DNA of 64,000 nucleotides from Anaerolineales bacterium UBA2200 (GCA_002327925.1 DCVA01000024.1:124001-188000); one strand, 5' to 3'; positions 7,630 to 16,498 are shown, counted from the first letter of the stretch. A program made the numbers and translations. The notes: a model not told the origin generated them from the letters alone.

Positions 7630-8682
7630 ATGAAGCGCTTTGCACGTTTGGCTATACAACTCATCGCGTCGACCCTCTTGTTGGCTGCTCTGATCGCCTG
7701 CACGACGCCGGCAGCCACTCCGACAGCGGTTATTCCGACGGCGGTACCGCCGACCCCAGTCCCTCCAACGCCAATCCCGGCAGTGACTCTTGCGCCAGTC
7801 GGCCAGCTGGCCGCCAATAAACCGTACGTGTTCGCCTTCGCCAACTGGAACGAAACCAACAGTTTCGCCGTGCTGGTGCGTAAGGGCGTTGAGGAAGTCG
7901 CCAAGCGCTATGGCGTGACCGTGATCTCTATGGACAACAAGCAGGACCCTCAGCAGGCCAACATCAATGCCGACAACGCCATTACGCAGAAGGTTGACTT
8001 CTACTTCCAGTACAACCAGGATACGGAGATCAACAATCGAGTCGGAGACAAACTAAAGGCGGCCGGCATTAAGGGTATTGCCATCCAGGTTCCTATGGGC
8101 GATTTCCCGCTGTACCGGGTAGACAACGTTCTTGCCGGCAAGCTGGGTGGACGCGCCATCGCCGAGAAGGCCAAGGCGAACTGGAGTGTTGAGCCTATCA
8201 TGCTGGTGATGGGTTATCCTGAATCCGGGGCGCTCTTCCAGAGCCGAGCCGCCGGCGCCATGGCCGGAGCCAAGGAGATCTTCCCGAACGTCAAGATCTA
8301 TGAGGACACCACCAAGGGCGACGTAGAGAGATGCCGCTCTGTTGTGGCCGACTTCCTGACCGCCCACCCGAATGAAAAGATCATCCTCTGGACGCACGTT
8401 GACCAGATGGCTCTGGCGTGCTTGTCCGCAGTCAAGTCGGCTAACCGGCAGGGTGATGTGTACATCGGCCAGACGGGCGGCGACCCGAGCATCTTCCCGG
8501 AGCTGCGCAACGCGGACAGCATCATCGCCGGTACCGCGAGCTTTTTCCCCGAAATGTGGGGCGAGGACCTGGTGCCGTTGGCTATCCAGATGCTTAACAA
8601 CAGCACCACACCACCGCCAGTGATGGAGCCCAAGACGATCTTCATCACATACGAGAATATCAACACTTACTATCCGCAGTAG
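7630..8682 (+). CDS. Sugar ABC transporter substrate-binding lipoprotein 1
   Basis: A 350-residue periplasmic-binding-protein-1-like protein (RbsB/XylF group). It has an N-terminal signal peptide with lipobox LIAC (Cys24), then a Thr/Pro-rich spacer, then a ligand-binding part starting KPYVFAFANWNETNSF. It is exported and lipid-anchored to capture a sugar or polyol for the ATPase and permease encoded next. The ATG at 7630 is 12 bases after AAGGAG. A strong hairpin follows the gene, which would let it be expressed above the other components. The ligand is not known; an inositol-like compound is inferred from the neighbourhood. Confidence 0.92.
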   Translation: MKRFARLAIQLIASTLLLAALIACTTPAATPTAVIPTAVPPTPVPPTPIPAVTLAPVGQLAANKPYVFAFANWNETNSFAVLVRKGVEEVAKRYGVTVISMDNKQDPQQANINADNAITQKVDFYFQYNQDTEINNRVGDKLKAAGIKGIAIQVPMGDFPLYRVDNVLAGKLGGRAIAEKAKANWSVEPIMLVMGYPESGALFQSRAAGAMAGAKEIFPNVKIYEDTTKGDVERCRSVVADFLTAHPNEKIILWTHVDQMALACLSAVKSANRQGDVYIGQTGGDPSIFPELRNADSIIAGTASFFPEMWGEDLVPLAIQMLNNSTTPPPVMEPKTIFITYENINTYYPQ

Positions 8683-8692
8683 GGAATGCCTC

Positions 8693-8726
8693 AGACCGGC
8701 ATCCGGAGATCTCCGGATGCCGGTCT
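8693..8726 (+). repeat. 34-bp perfect palindrome (17-bp stem hairpin) between binding protein and ATPase genes
   Basis: Perfect inverted repeat centred at 8709/8710, with arms AGACCGGCATCCGGAGA and its complement. There is no T-run after it, so it is more likely an mRNA-stabilising or attenuating stem that favours the binding-protein cistron than a full terminator. Confidence 0.8.
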
Positions 8727-8752
8727 CCTATCACGGCGAGGAGATGTGCCCG

Positions 8753-10258
8753 GTGGATCCCGTAATCCGCCTCTCAACGGCGCGAATCAGCAAGGCCTTT
8801 GGCGCGACGCAAGCTCTGAACCAGATCGACTTTGACTTGCGCGTTGGAGAAATTCACGCTCTGCTCGGGGAGAACGGCGCGGGCAAGTCCACTTTCATCA
8901 AGATCCTGGCAGGCGACTACTCAGCTGACCAGGGTGAGATCACCTACGACGGCAAGCCCGTACGGCTGCAAAGCCCAAGCGACTCCCGCAACCTGGGCAT
9001 CCGGGTGATCTACCAAGAGTTCAACCTCGTTCCCACGATGTCCGTTGCGGAGAATATCTGCCTTGGCTCCTATCCGCCCGGGCGTCTTCCTGCCACCATC
9101 AACATCACCGAGATGAAGCGCCTCGCTCAGGAGGTTCTTGGACGCCTCGGTGAGGAGATACCGATCCAGACGCTGGTGCGCAACCTAACCGTCGCCCAAC
9201 AGCAGGTCGTGGAGATCGCCAAGGCCCTCTTGTGTCAGCCCACAGTTCTTATCATGGACGAGCCGACATCAGCACTCAACGACCAGGAGACCGAGCACCT
9301 CTTCGCCCTGCTCCGATCTCTGCGTGACCGTGGAGTGTCCATCATCTACATATCCCACCGTATTGACGAGCTCTTCAAACTGGCCAACCGTGTGACGGTG
9401 CTCCGCGACGGTGTAACTGTTGGCACAGTAGACATCGGCGCGGCAACGCGCGCTACGCTTGTTCAGATGATGGTGGGCCGCGAGCTGGCCGAGATGTACC
9501 CCAAGCGGTCCATTGCCCCGGGCCAGGTGCTGCTGGAGGTAAAGGGTCTGTCGGCCGCAGGCAACAAGGTGCGAGATGTTTCGTTCCAGGTGCGTCGTGG
9601 TGAGATAGTGGCCATCTTCGGGCTGCTGGGTGCCGGCCAGAGTGAACTCGCCCGGACCCTGTTCGGGGCGATTCCGGCCGCCAGTGGACACGTCCTGCTC
9701 GACGGCCAACCCATCACCCTCCACTCGACCACCGCCGCCCGCGCTGCGGGGATTGGGTTAGTGCCAGAGGACCGCAAGACAGGGGGCCTGGTGGGCCAGC
9801 TGGGAGTCAAGGCGAACCTGACCCTGGCCGCCCTACCACGCTACGCCCGTTGCGGCATGGTCCGTACGGGGCTGGAAATGCGCGAGGCAACCGAGTGGGC
9901 AGACCGGCTGAACGTCAAGCGCGCCAGCATGTCGCAGCCAATACGATTCCTGAGCGGTGGCAACCAGCAAAAGGTGGTTATCGCTCGCTGGCTGGCGAAT
10001 CAGTCCCGGGTACTGGTACTGGACCAGCCGACCCGTGGTGTTGACGTCGGCGCCAAAGTTGAGATCTATCGGCTTCTCGAGGACCTGTGTGAACAGGGTG
10101 TAGGAGTGGTGATCATTTCGATCGAGATGCCAGAGGTACTGGGCATCGCCGACCACATCTATGTCATGTGCCAGGGTCGGATGGTCGGACCCTATTCGCG
10201 GACCGAGGCAACCAAGCACAAGCTGATGTCCTGCGCCGTAGGCATCGAGGGGGAGTGA
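8753..10258 (+). CDS. Sugar ABC transporter ATP-binding protein 1 (duplicated ATPase, RbsA/MglA type)
   Basis: About 501 residues with two ABC domains. The first Walker A GENGAGKS is near 39-46, the Q-loop YQEFNLVP follows, and the Walker B LIMDEPTSALN is clear. The second domain has the degenerate GLLGAGQSEL and a full LSGGNQQKV signature with VLDQPTRGVDVG, as in RbsA/MglA/XylG. I take the GTG at 8753 as start because GAGGAG is suitably placed; the in-frame ATG at 8717 falls inside the palindromic stem and the ATG at 8744 touches the ribosome site. It powers import by the permease encoded 5 bases downstream. Confidence 0.92.
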   Translation: MDPVIRLSTARISKAFGATQALNQIDFDLRVGEIHALLGENGAGKSTFIKILAGDYSADQGEITYDGKPVRLQSPSDSRNLGIRVIYQEFNLVPTMSVAENICLGSYPPGRLPATINITEMKRLAQEVLGRLGEEIPIQTLVRNLTVAQQQVVEIAKALLCQPTVLIMDEPTSALNDQETEHLFALLRSLRDRGVSIIYISHRIDELFKLANRVTVLRDGVTVGTVDIGAATRATLVQMMVGRELAEMYPKRSIAPGQVLLEVKGLSAAGNKVRDVSFQVRRGEIVAIFGLLGAGQSELARTLFGAIPAASGHVLLDGQPITLHSTTAARAAGIGLVPEDRKTGGLVGQLGVKANLTLAALPRYARCGMVRTGLEMREATEWADRLNVKRASMSQPIRFLSGGNQQKVVIARWLANQSRVLVLDQPTRGVDVGAKVEIYRLLEDLCEQGVGVVIISIEMPEVLGIADHIYVMCQGRMVGPYSRTEATKHKLMSCAVGIEGE

Positions 10259-10263
10259 ACAGC

Positions 10264-11247
10264 ATGAGTTCAATGGGCACTGCACCTGCAGCGGGCATCT
10301 CTCAGGCTGTCGCGAGCAAGAAACTCGGACGACGTCTGCTGGATGCCGGTTTGCTGATATTTGCCGCAGTCGTCATGATTACCTTCAGCCTGACATCCAA
10401 GTACTTTCTCACTCCAGGCAACTGGATCAACATTCTGCTCTCCGTATCCATCATCGGCATCATTGGCGTGGCGATGACGCTGGTGATCGTGTCAGGTGGT
10501 ATAGATCTTTCGGCAGCGTCAACCATGGCGCTTGTTGGAAGTATCCAGGGCGTAATGGTGATGAAGCAAGGCCACCCCTGGTGGGTGGCACTACTCGTCT
10601 CGCTGGCTGTCGGGCTCATCATTGGTCTCTTCAACGCGCTGGTAGTGACCCGGCTCAAGATCGCTCCCTTCATCGTGACCCTGGCCATGTCAAACATTGT
10701 GCGCGGCGCGGCGTACATCTACACCACCGGGAACGCCATCTTCTTGCAGAGCCCGAGGCTGGAATGGTTTGGCGTGGGCCGTGTTCTCGGCATCCCTGTT
10801 CCGGTCCTCTTGATGCTTGGCGCTTACCTGGGTATGTGGGCGGCCTTGCGCTACACGGTGTTTGGCCGCTACGTCTATGCCGTGGGCGGCAACCCAGTCG
10901 CAGCACGTCTGGCAGGCATTAACACAGACAGGTACCTCACTGGAGTGTTCGCCTTCAGCGGTCTGGCAGCAGCAGTGGCCGGAACCGTCCTGACCGGTTT
11001 AACGGCGACCGCTATGCCATCGGTCGGAGTCGGCTACGAGCTCGACGTCGTCACGGCGGTCCTTCTCGGCGGCGCCAGCCTGCGAGGCGGCGAGGGCTCT
11101 ATCTGGGGTACCCTGTTCGGAGTGATGATCATCGGCGTGCTCAACAACGGTATGGCGCTGCTCAGTGTTCCCCCCTTCTGGCAGATCCTGGCCAAGGGAG
11201 TTTTGCTGCTCGGTGCTGTGTCACTCGACGCGCTACGCAAGAGGTAA
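10264..11247 (+). CDS. Sugar ABC transporter permease 1 (RbsC type)
   Basis: A 327-residue polytopic membrane protein of the BPD_transp_2 family. It has the typical segment SGGIDLSAASTMAL and a late GGASLRGGEGSIWGTLFG motif. The ATG at 10264 follows GGGGGAG; the longer open frame lies inside the ATPase gene. With one permease gene only, the importer would use a homodimer. It lies between the ATPase and an M24 gene in the P1 operon. Confidence 0.92.
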   Translation: MSSMGTAPAAGISQAVASKKLGRRLLDAGLLIFAAVVMITFSLTSKYFLTPGNWINILLSVSIIGIIGVAMTLVIVSGGIDLSAASTMALVGSIQGVMVMKQGHPWWVALLVSLAVGLIIGLFNALVVTRLKIAPFIVTLAMSNIVRGAAYIYTTGNAIFLQSPRLEWFGVGRVLGIPVPVLLMLGAYLGMWAALRYTVFGRYVYAVGGNPVAARLAGINTDRYLTGVFAFSGLAAAVAGTVLTGLTATAMPSVGVGYELDVVTAVLLGGASLRGGEGSIWGTLFGVMIIGVLNNGMALLSVPPFWQILAKGVLLLGAVSLDALRKR

Positions 11248-11257
11248 GGGGGAAGCC

Positions 11258-12445
11258 ATGAACCGCGGCCGCGACGAGGTACGCATTCAGCGCTTAGGTC
11301 AGCAGATGCTCCTGGCAGGGCTGGACTATCTCATCCTGCGGCTACCCGAGAACATGCTCTACGCCACCGGGTACTGGCCCATCTTCGGTGCCTCTATGGC
11401 CGTCGTTCCACGCGACGGAGAAGCCACCGTGTTCTACATCGATGGAGAGCAGTTGTTCGTCGCCGACGGTTGGGTCAGCGATGCCAGGCCCTACAAGTAC
11501 TTCGACTTGGATGCCCTGGCTAATCCCAATCGCAGTCTCGGAGCAATGCTGGCTGATCTGTGGAAGGAGAAGGGCTATAACCCGCGCGGGACGATTGGCT
11601 ATGAGGGAAACTTCGAGCTCGTCGCTGCCAACAATATCGGCGCCGAGGTCCGAGTACCCTCAGAGTCTGGCACCGCGCTCCTTCGAGAGGTGTTCCCGAA
11701 CGCCAGACTCAACGACGCTTTCGGTGTACTGCGCACGGCCCGACTCATCAAGTCACCCGCCGAAATTGAGATGATGCGACTGGCCAATGAGGTCGCCTGC
11801 CTCGGTTATGCTGCCGCGCGTGAGGTGATGATACCCGGGCTCAAGGATTCGGAGGTTTCCGCCGCTGTCGAGGCCCTTATATATGGGCGCGGCGTTGGCT
11901 ATCGGGGTTTGCGTCGTGCGCGCGGCTTTTGCCACGCGTTGTCCGGACCCAACTCTGCGATGGGTGAGAATCCCTACTTCATCTCCAGCCCACGTGAGCT
12001 TCGACTCGGTGATGTGGTGCTGGTCGAACTGGATACCTTCGCGGATGGCTATTTCAGTGACCTCAGCCGTACGCTGTGCGTCGGTCAGCCCGACTCGCGG
12101 GCACAGGAGATCTGGGGAATTGTCAACGAAGCTCTCGAGACGATGTTGACAGCGATCGAGCCAGGAGTGCAGGCCTGCGAGCTCAACCGCCTGGCCCGGG
12201 ACGTTGTGACACACCACGGCTACCCCAACGGCTTCGTCCACCATGCCGGCCATGGTATCGGCCTGCAATTCCACGAACCGCCAACCCTGCATCCCTGTAG
12301 TGACGAAGTGCTGGCGGAGGGTATGGTCCTCTCTCTCGAACCACACTGCTACATTACCGGGTGGGGGGGCGTGCGCGTGGAGGAGAACGTGGTTGTCACC
12401 CGTGACGGGTACCACCTGCTATCGGTTTACCCCCGCGGCCTGTAG
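11258..12445 (+). CDS. M24-family (Xaa-Pro peptidase/creatinase fold) protein, copy 1
   Basis: A 395-residue pita-bread-fold protein with an N-terminal creatinase domain and a C-terminal M24 domain. The start at 11258 follows TAAGGGGGA. Metal-site segments are VELDTFADGYFSDLSRT, HHAGHGIGLQFHEPP, and two Glu in SLEPHC and RVEENVVV. In the usual alignment the first ligand Asp is replaced by Glu (VEL), with an Asp two residues later. It is a paralog of the 395-residue protein at 24341. It may hydrolyse a dipeptide or amide, or act on a non-peptide substrate like other creatinase relatives; its presence between transporter and dehydrogenase genes suggests a catabolic role. Confidence 0.85.
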   Translation: MNRGRDEVRIQRLGQQMLLAGLDYLILRLPENMLYATGYWPIFGASMAVVPRDGEATVFYIDGEQLFVADGWVSDARPYKYFDLDALANPNRSLGAMLADLWKEKGYNPRGTIGYEGNFELVAANNIGAEVRVPSESGTALLREVFPNARLNDAFGVLRTARLIKSPAEIEMMRLANEVACLGYAAAREVMIPGLKDSEVSAAVEALIYGRGVGYRGLRRARGFCHALSGPNSAMGENPYFISSPRELRLGDVVLVELDTFADGYFSDLSRTLCVGQPDSRAQEIWGIVNEALETMLTAIEPGVQACELNRLARDVVTHHGYPNGFVHHAGHGIGLQFHEPPTLHPCSDEVLAEGMVLSLEPHCYITGWGGVRVEENVVVTRDGYHLLSVYPRGL

Positions 12446-12476
12446 CCGCGGCAACTACTGACACGAGGACATCGAC

Positions 12477-13655
12477 ATGACTAGGAGAGCTACGCTGACT
12501 CATCGGGAGCGAGTACGTCGCGCTCTCGAGCACCAGGAAGCGGACAGAGTGCCCATCGATTTGGGAGGAGTTCCGATCTTTACGACGATGCATAGAGATG
12601 CCGAAGTCGGACTGAAGGCCTATCTCGGCCTGCAAGGTGGCACCCAGGTGCAAACATCCATGACTTCGCAGACTGTGCGCCCAGATCCGCGGATCATGCA
12701 ACGCTGGGATGTCGACTGTTACCCTCTGTGGGTGCGCAGCCCCAACGCCTGGAGGTTGGAACTGCGCGACGAGCCGGACGGAGGCTCCTGGTTCATCGAT
12801 GAGTGGGGAGTGAAACAAGCGCGCCCTGCCGGTGGATTCTACTACGACATGGCAGGCCACCCGCTGCGAGGTGCCACCCTGGCCGACCTGGAGCGCTTTC
12901 GCTTTCCACAGCCACGCGACCCAGGGCGCATTGCCGGACTGGCGGACGAGGCCCGCGAGATTCACGAGAACACCAGCTACTGCGTGGTGATGAACCCGGT
13001 CGGGGCGACAGGAGTGGTCGCGCAGGGAGCCTTTCTCTGTGGATTCGAAGACTGGTTCATGAAGATCGCCTCAGACAAGCCATTTGTCCGTGCCCTTGTG
13101 TCGATGCTGGAAGACTTCCACATTCAGCAATGGGACATGATCCTCGACACTGCCGGCCGCTACATTGACGTCGCTCTAATGTCCGACGACATCGGCTTTC
13201 AGAACGGCCCGCAATTCCGGCCTGCCCTGTACCGCGAGCTTTTCAAGCCCACTCATGCCCGCATTGCCGCCTTCATCAAGAGCAAAGCACCCCACATCAA
13301 AGTACTCTACCACAGTTGCGGAGACGTGTGGCAATATCTGAACGACTTTGCCGAGAATGGCTTTGATGCCTGGAACCCAGTCCAGGTATCCTGTCCTGAC
13401 TTTCAAGACACGGCCCGTCTCAAGTCCACGTTCGGAGACAAAATCGCCTTCTGGGGTGGAGGCGTGGATACCCAAAGCGTGCTTCCTTTCGGCACTCCGA
13501 ACGAGGTGCGTGCGGAGGTCACCCGCCGCATGTCCGATCTCAAGCCCGGCGGGGGGTTTGTTTTCGCCACGGTGCAAAATGTACAACGCGACGTGCCTCC
13601 CGAGAACGTCGTTGCCTGCTTTGATGCAGCGCTGGAACAAAGCTGGTACGAATAG
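12477..13655 (+). CDS. Uroporphyrinogen-decarboxylase-family protein (MtaA/CmuA-like)
   Basis: A 392-residue URO-D-fold protein. It opens with LTHRERVRRALEHQEADRVPID as in the MtaA/CmuA branch and has HSCGDV followed by WNPVQVSCPD and GGGVDTQSVLPFGTP. The His and Cys in HSCGD match the zinc site of methylcobamide:CoM methyltransferase-type members. Haem biosynthesis is unlikely because no tetrapyrrole genes are near and the N-terminal pattern is not HemE. Such genes recur in sugar clusters with unknown role; methyl transfer from an O-methylated polyol is a conjecture only. Confidence 0.8.
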   Translation: MTRRATLTHRERVRRALEHQEADRVPIDLGGVPIFTTMHRDAEVGLKAYLGLQGGTQVQTSMTSQTVRPDPRIMQRWDVDCYPLWVRSPNAWRLELRDEPDGGSWFIDEWGVKQARPAGGFYYDMAGHPLRGATLADLERFRFPQPRDPGRIAGLADEAREIHENTSYCVVMNPVGATGVVAQGAFLCGFEDWFMKIASDKPFVRALVSMLEDFHIQQWDMILDTAGRYIDVALMSDDIGFQNGPQFRPALYRELFKPTHARIAAFIKSKAPHIKVLYHSCGDVWQYLNDFAENGFDAWNPVQVSCPDFQDTARLKSTFGDKIAFWGGGVDTQSVLPFGTPNEVRAEVTRRMSDLKPGGGFVFATVQNVQRDVPPENVVACFDAALEQSWYE

Positions 13656-13689
13656 AGTCTCACTGACCCCGCTTTGGAAAGGACGCACA

Positions 13690-14775
13690 ATGGGCACACC
13701 GTCCAACATTACTGAACCGGGCAATACCATGCAGGCTCTTGTTCTACTTGAGCCACATCGTTTTGAGATTCAGACCGTTCCGGTTCCCAGGCCGGGACCC
13801 GGCGAAGTGCTCTGTCAGGTGAGGGCCACCTCAATATGCGGGACGGATCCGAAGGTTATCAACGGCAAGACTCCCGGGTGGCCTCCGGACTATCCTTTCA
13901 TCCTGGGTCACGAATGGACCGGCCAGGTCGTTGAGCTCGGCGAAGGGGTTGTTGGCTGGCAGCCAGGCGACCGGGTAGTCGGCGAACCTCACAAGGGATG
14001 CGGGTATTGCCGCCAGTGCCTGACCGGCAACTACAACATGTGTGACAACTATGGCCGTCCCGAGACCGGCCACCGCCATTACGGGTTCAGGTCGCAAGGC
14101 AGTTATGCCGAGTATATGGTTGCTGCGGCCAGAACCCTCCACCGACTCCCCGAAAGCATCGGTTACGTGGAAGGGACCATGGTTGGCAGTGCTGGCGTGG
14201 CACTGAATGGCTTACGGCTGGCAGGCGTGGAGCCGGCTGCGACCGGACTCGTTATCGGCCCGGGGGCCATCGGGTTGTGCGCCATCCAGCTGCTGAAGGC
14301 GATGGGGGCTGCACGTGTCATCTGCGTGGGACGCGCCGGAGCACGCTTGAACATGGCCCGCGAGATCGGTGCCGACGATCTGATTGACTCCCAGCGCGGA
14401 GATGCGGTCCAGCAGGTGCTGGATCTGACGTGCGGACGGGGCGTCGATATCTCCATCGAATCGGCAGGCGCTGACGAGGGTCCAACGTGGGCGATCAGGA
14501 TGACCCGGCTGGGCGGCAAGATCGTGCTTCTGGCTCACTTCGTGCCGTCTGAGCGAACCATCCCGATTCAGGAAATGTCTTTCAAGCAGCTGACCATGTA
14601 TGGAGTCAAAGCCGACCCCAATACCTATGATCAGGTGATCAGCTTCGTTGCGGCAGGCAGTTTGCAACTCAAGCCGTTGGTCAGTCATGTGTACCCGCTA
14701 GGCGATTTTGCCCGGGCGCTGGACACCTTTGTGAATCGCCGTGAGGGTGCCATGAAAGTGGCCATCCAGAACTGA
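13690..14775 (+). CDS. Zinc-dependent alcohol dehydrogenase 1 (candidate polyol/inosose dehydrogenase)
   Basis: A 361-residue medium-chain dehydrogenase. Catalytic-zinc residues are C50, H74 and E75 (GHEW). The structural-zinc cysteines are C104, C107, C110 and C118. The Rossmann loop is VIGPGAIGLCAIQ. The start at 13690 follows GGAAAGGA; upstream codons lie in the URO-D gene. It is nearly the same as the next dehydrogenase (15413), with long identical runs. Family members oxidise secondary hydroxyls of polyols using NAD. With IolN/IolO-like genes in the cluster, it may perform the inositol or scyllo-inosose (IolM-like) oxidation step. It appears to be the last gene of the P1 transcript. Confidence 0.85.
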   Translation: MGTPSNITEPGNTMQALVLLEPHRFEIQTVPVPRPGPGEVLCQVRATSICGTDPKVINGKTPGWPPDYPFILGHEWTGQVVELGEGVVGWQPGDRVVGEPHKGCGYCRQCLTGNYNMCDNYGRPETGHRHYGFRSQGSYAEYMVAAARTLHRLPESIGYVEGTMVGSAGVALNGLRLAGVEPAATGLVIGPGAIGLCAIQLLKAMGAARVICVGRAGARLNMAREIGADDLIDSQRGDAVQQVLDLTCGRGVDISIESAGADEGPTWAIRMTRLGGKIVLLAHFVPSERTIPIQEMSFKQLTMYGVKADPNTYDQVISFVAAGSLQLKPLVSHVYPLGDFARALDTFVNRREGAMKVAIQN

Positions 14776-14945
14776 GGGGGGTCTGCTGCTGCCCTTTGTC
14801 ACCCATCGGTGTTCGACTCCGTCAAGATCTCGCGCACAGCCGCCAGACGCGTCCGGAAGACTGTGCAGCACTGAGCGTTCGAAGTTGGTCGATACGCACT
14901 TTCCCGTCGATCACGTTGGGCAGCGACGCGCCGAACCGCGCTTGC

Positions 14946-14974
14946 TTGACTTCTGCCAACTGCTATGTTATGCT
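14946..14974 (+). promoter_or_regulatory. Sigma-70-type promoter P2 (copy of P1)
   Basis: -35 TTGACT at 14946-14951, 17-base spacer, -10 TATGCT at 14969-14974. The hexamers and spacer length are identical to those of P1 at 7245-7273. It would drive the second dehydrogenase, the GntR regulator and the second ABC system. Confidence 0.8.
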
Positions 14975-14985
14975 CAGCATGCGGG

Positions 14986-15008
14986 CTGTATACAATATGC
15001 AGTATCTA
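14986..15008. promoter_or_regulatory. Second GntR-type operator copy
   Basis: Fifteen bases TGTATACAATATGCA (14987-15001) are identical to 7286-7300. GTATAC begins 14 bases after the -10 hexamer, exactly as at P1. The left arm has diverged, leaving only an 8-bp perfect palindrome, so binding may be weaker than at P1. Confidence 0.75.
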
Positions 15009-15412
15009 GGTTGATCGCCTGACCACACTAAAACGCGCTGTTGCGGACCAATCCATGCACGACCATCATCGACCACTCCGACAACCCGATGAGGCAAGTC
15101 CCGTAGTCGGAGAAGCGGCGATCCTGTGGCGCGGCCGGCTCAGACCGATCACGGTCGAGCCAACACCGTCTCTCCGTCATTGCCATCCCCTCTTCTTCCC
15201 TCTCCCCGCCAGAGGCTTCTCCGGTGATCCCAGAGGCGCCCGTCCCCTGGTGCGTGTGTCTTGATGAGAATCGATTGCCTTATTGCTTCAGTCCATGGCC
15301 GATTGCGGGAGGCGCCGCTTCAAAGGACGGCTGCCGAGTTGGCTGAAGGTGATGAACCAAGCCGAACGTTTGGAACGGATCCAATTACCAATCAGGAGGA
15401 GAGATTACCATC

Positions 15413-16498
15413 ATGAGCTCAACGCTGGCAAAGCCGGGCAAGACAATGCAGGCCCTGGTTCTTCTGGAACCGCATCGCTTTGAGATCCAGGAGGTCCCGA
15501 CACCACAGCCTGGACCGGGCGAGGTTCTTTGTCGGGTGCGGGCTACGGCCATATGCGGCAGTGACCCCAAGGTCATTGACGGCAAGATCCCTGGCTGGCC
15601 GCCCGGGTACCCCTTCATCGCCGGCCATGAGTGGGCAGGGCAGGTAGTGCAGCTCGGCGAAGGCGTGACCGGATGGAAGCCGGGCGAGCGCGTGGTCGGT
15701 GAGCCGCACAAGGGATGTGGATCCTGTCGGCAATGCCTCACTGGCAACTACAACATGTGCGACAACTACGGCTTTCCTGAGAGCGGACACCGCCACTATG
15801 GCTTCAAGTCACAGGGTAGCTATGCGGACTATATGGTCGTTTCGGCTAAGGCCCTGCATAGCCTTCCTGATAGCATCGGCTATGCCGAGGGGACGATGGT
15901 GGGCAGCGCCGGAGTGGCTCTGCACGGGCTGCGCCTGGCTGGAGTGGAGCCGGCGGCCACAGGACTGGTCATCGGACCCGGTGCCATTGGCCTGTGCGCC
16001 ATTCAGTTGCTCAAGGCCATGGGCGCCACACGCGTGATTTGCGTCGGACGCACCGGAGCCCGCCTGAACATGGCCCGCGAAATTGGTGCGGACGATCTGG
16101 TCGACTCGCTCACCGGCACTGCAGTTGAGCAAGTGCTTGACCTGACTGGCGGCAGGGGTGTCGATATCAGCGTCGAGACTGCCGCTGCTGAGGAAGGACC
16201 CACTTACGCAATCAAGATGACGCGGTTGGGTGGCAAGATCGTGTTGATCGGTTTCTTCATTCCTCCTGAGAGAACTATCCCGATGCAGGCGGTCGTCTTC
16301 AAACAACTTTCTCTGTACGGAGTGAAGGCAGATCCCAACTCGTACGATCAGGTGCTCAGTTTTGTTGTCGCAGGCAAGCTTGCACTCAAACCCTTGATCA
16401 GCCATGTGTTCCCGCTGCGCGAGTTCGCCAAGGCGCTGGACACGTTTGTCAACCGCCGCGAGGGGGCGATGAAGGTAGTGATCGAGGCGGAAGGGTGA
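15413..16498 (+). CDS. Zinc-dependent alcohol dehydrogenase 2 (paralog of 13690)
   Basis: A 361-residue medium-chain dehydrogenase with catalytic C48, H72 and E73 and structural C102, C105, C108 and C116. It shares with its neighbour at 13690 the MQALVLLEPHRFEIQ start, the CRQCLTGNYNMCDNYG zinc lobe and the GSAGVAL-to-AIQLLKAMGA region almost without change, pointing to a tandem duplication with later divergence. The start follows AGGAGGAGA. It is the first gene after P2, directly ahead of the GntR gene, so it is probably induced by its own substrate or a pathway intermediate. IolG- or IolM-like polyol oxidation is the likely role; which copy does which step is unknown. Confidence 0.85.
   Translation: MSSTLAKPGKTMQALVLLEPHRFEIQEVPTPQPGPGEVLCRVRATAICGSDPKVIDGKIPGWPPGYPFIAGHEWAGQVVQLGEGVTGWKPGERVVGEPHKGCGSCRQCLTGNYNMCDNYGFPESGHRHYGFKSQGSYADYMVVSAKALHSLPDSIGYAEGTMVGSAGVALHGLRLAGVEPAATGLVIGPGAIGLCAIQLLKAMGATRVICVGRTGARLNMAREIGADDLVDSLTGTAVEQVLDLTGGRGVDISVETAAAEEGPTYAIKMTRLGGKIVLIGFFIPPERTIPMQAVVFKQLSLYGVKADPNSYDQVLSFVVAGKLALKPLISHVFPLREFAKALDTFVNRREGAMKVVIEAEG

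Larger units (their letters stand above)
14776..15412. other. Intergenic region with second promoter, operator and ~400-base leader
   Basis: No convincing gene lies in these 637 bases. They contain promoter P2, a second operator copy and a long leader ending in AGGAGGAGA before the ATG at 15413. Ungapped comparison of 68 leader bases (15019-15086) with the P1 leader (7318-7385) gives 41 identities by my count, the match strengthening toward a shared CAACCCGA. Confidence 0.65.

Noticed and set aside
8717..8752. ATG at 8717 as start of the first ABC ATPase
   Set aside because: It lies within the 17-bp stem and has no ribosome site; GTG 8753 is well placed after GAGGAG.
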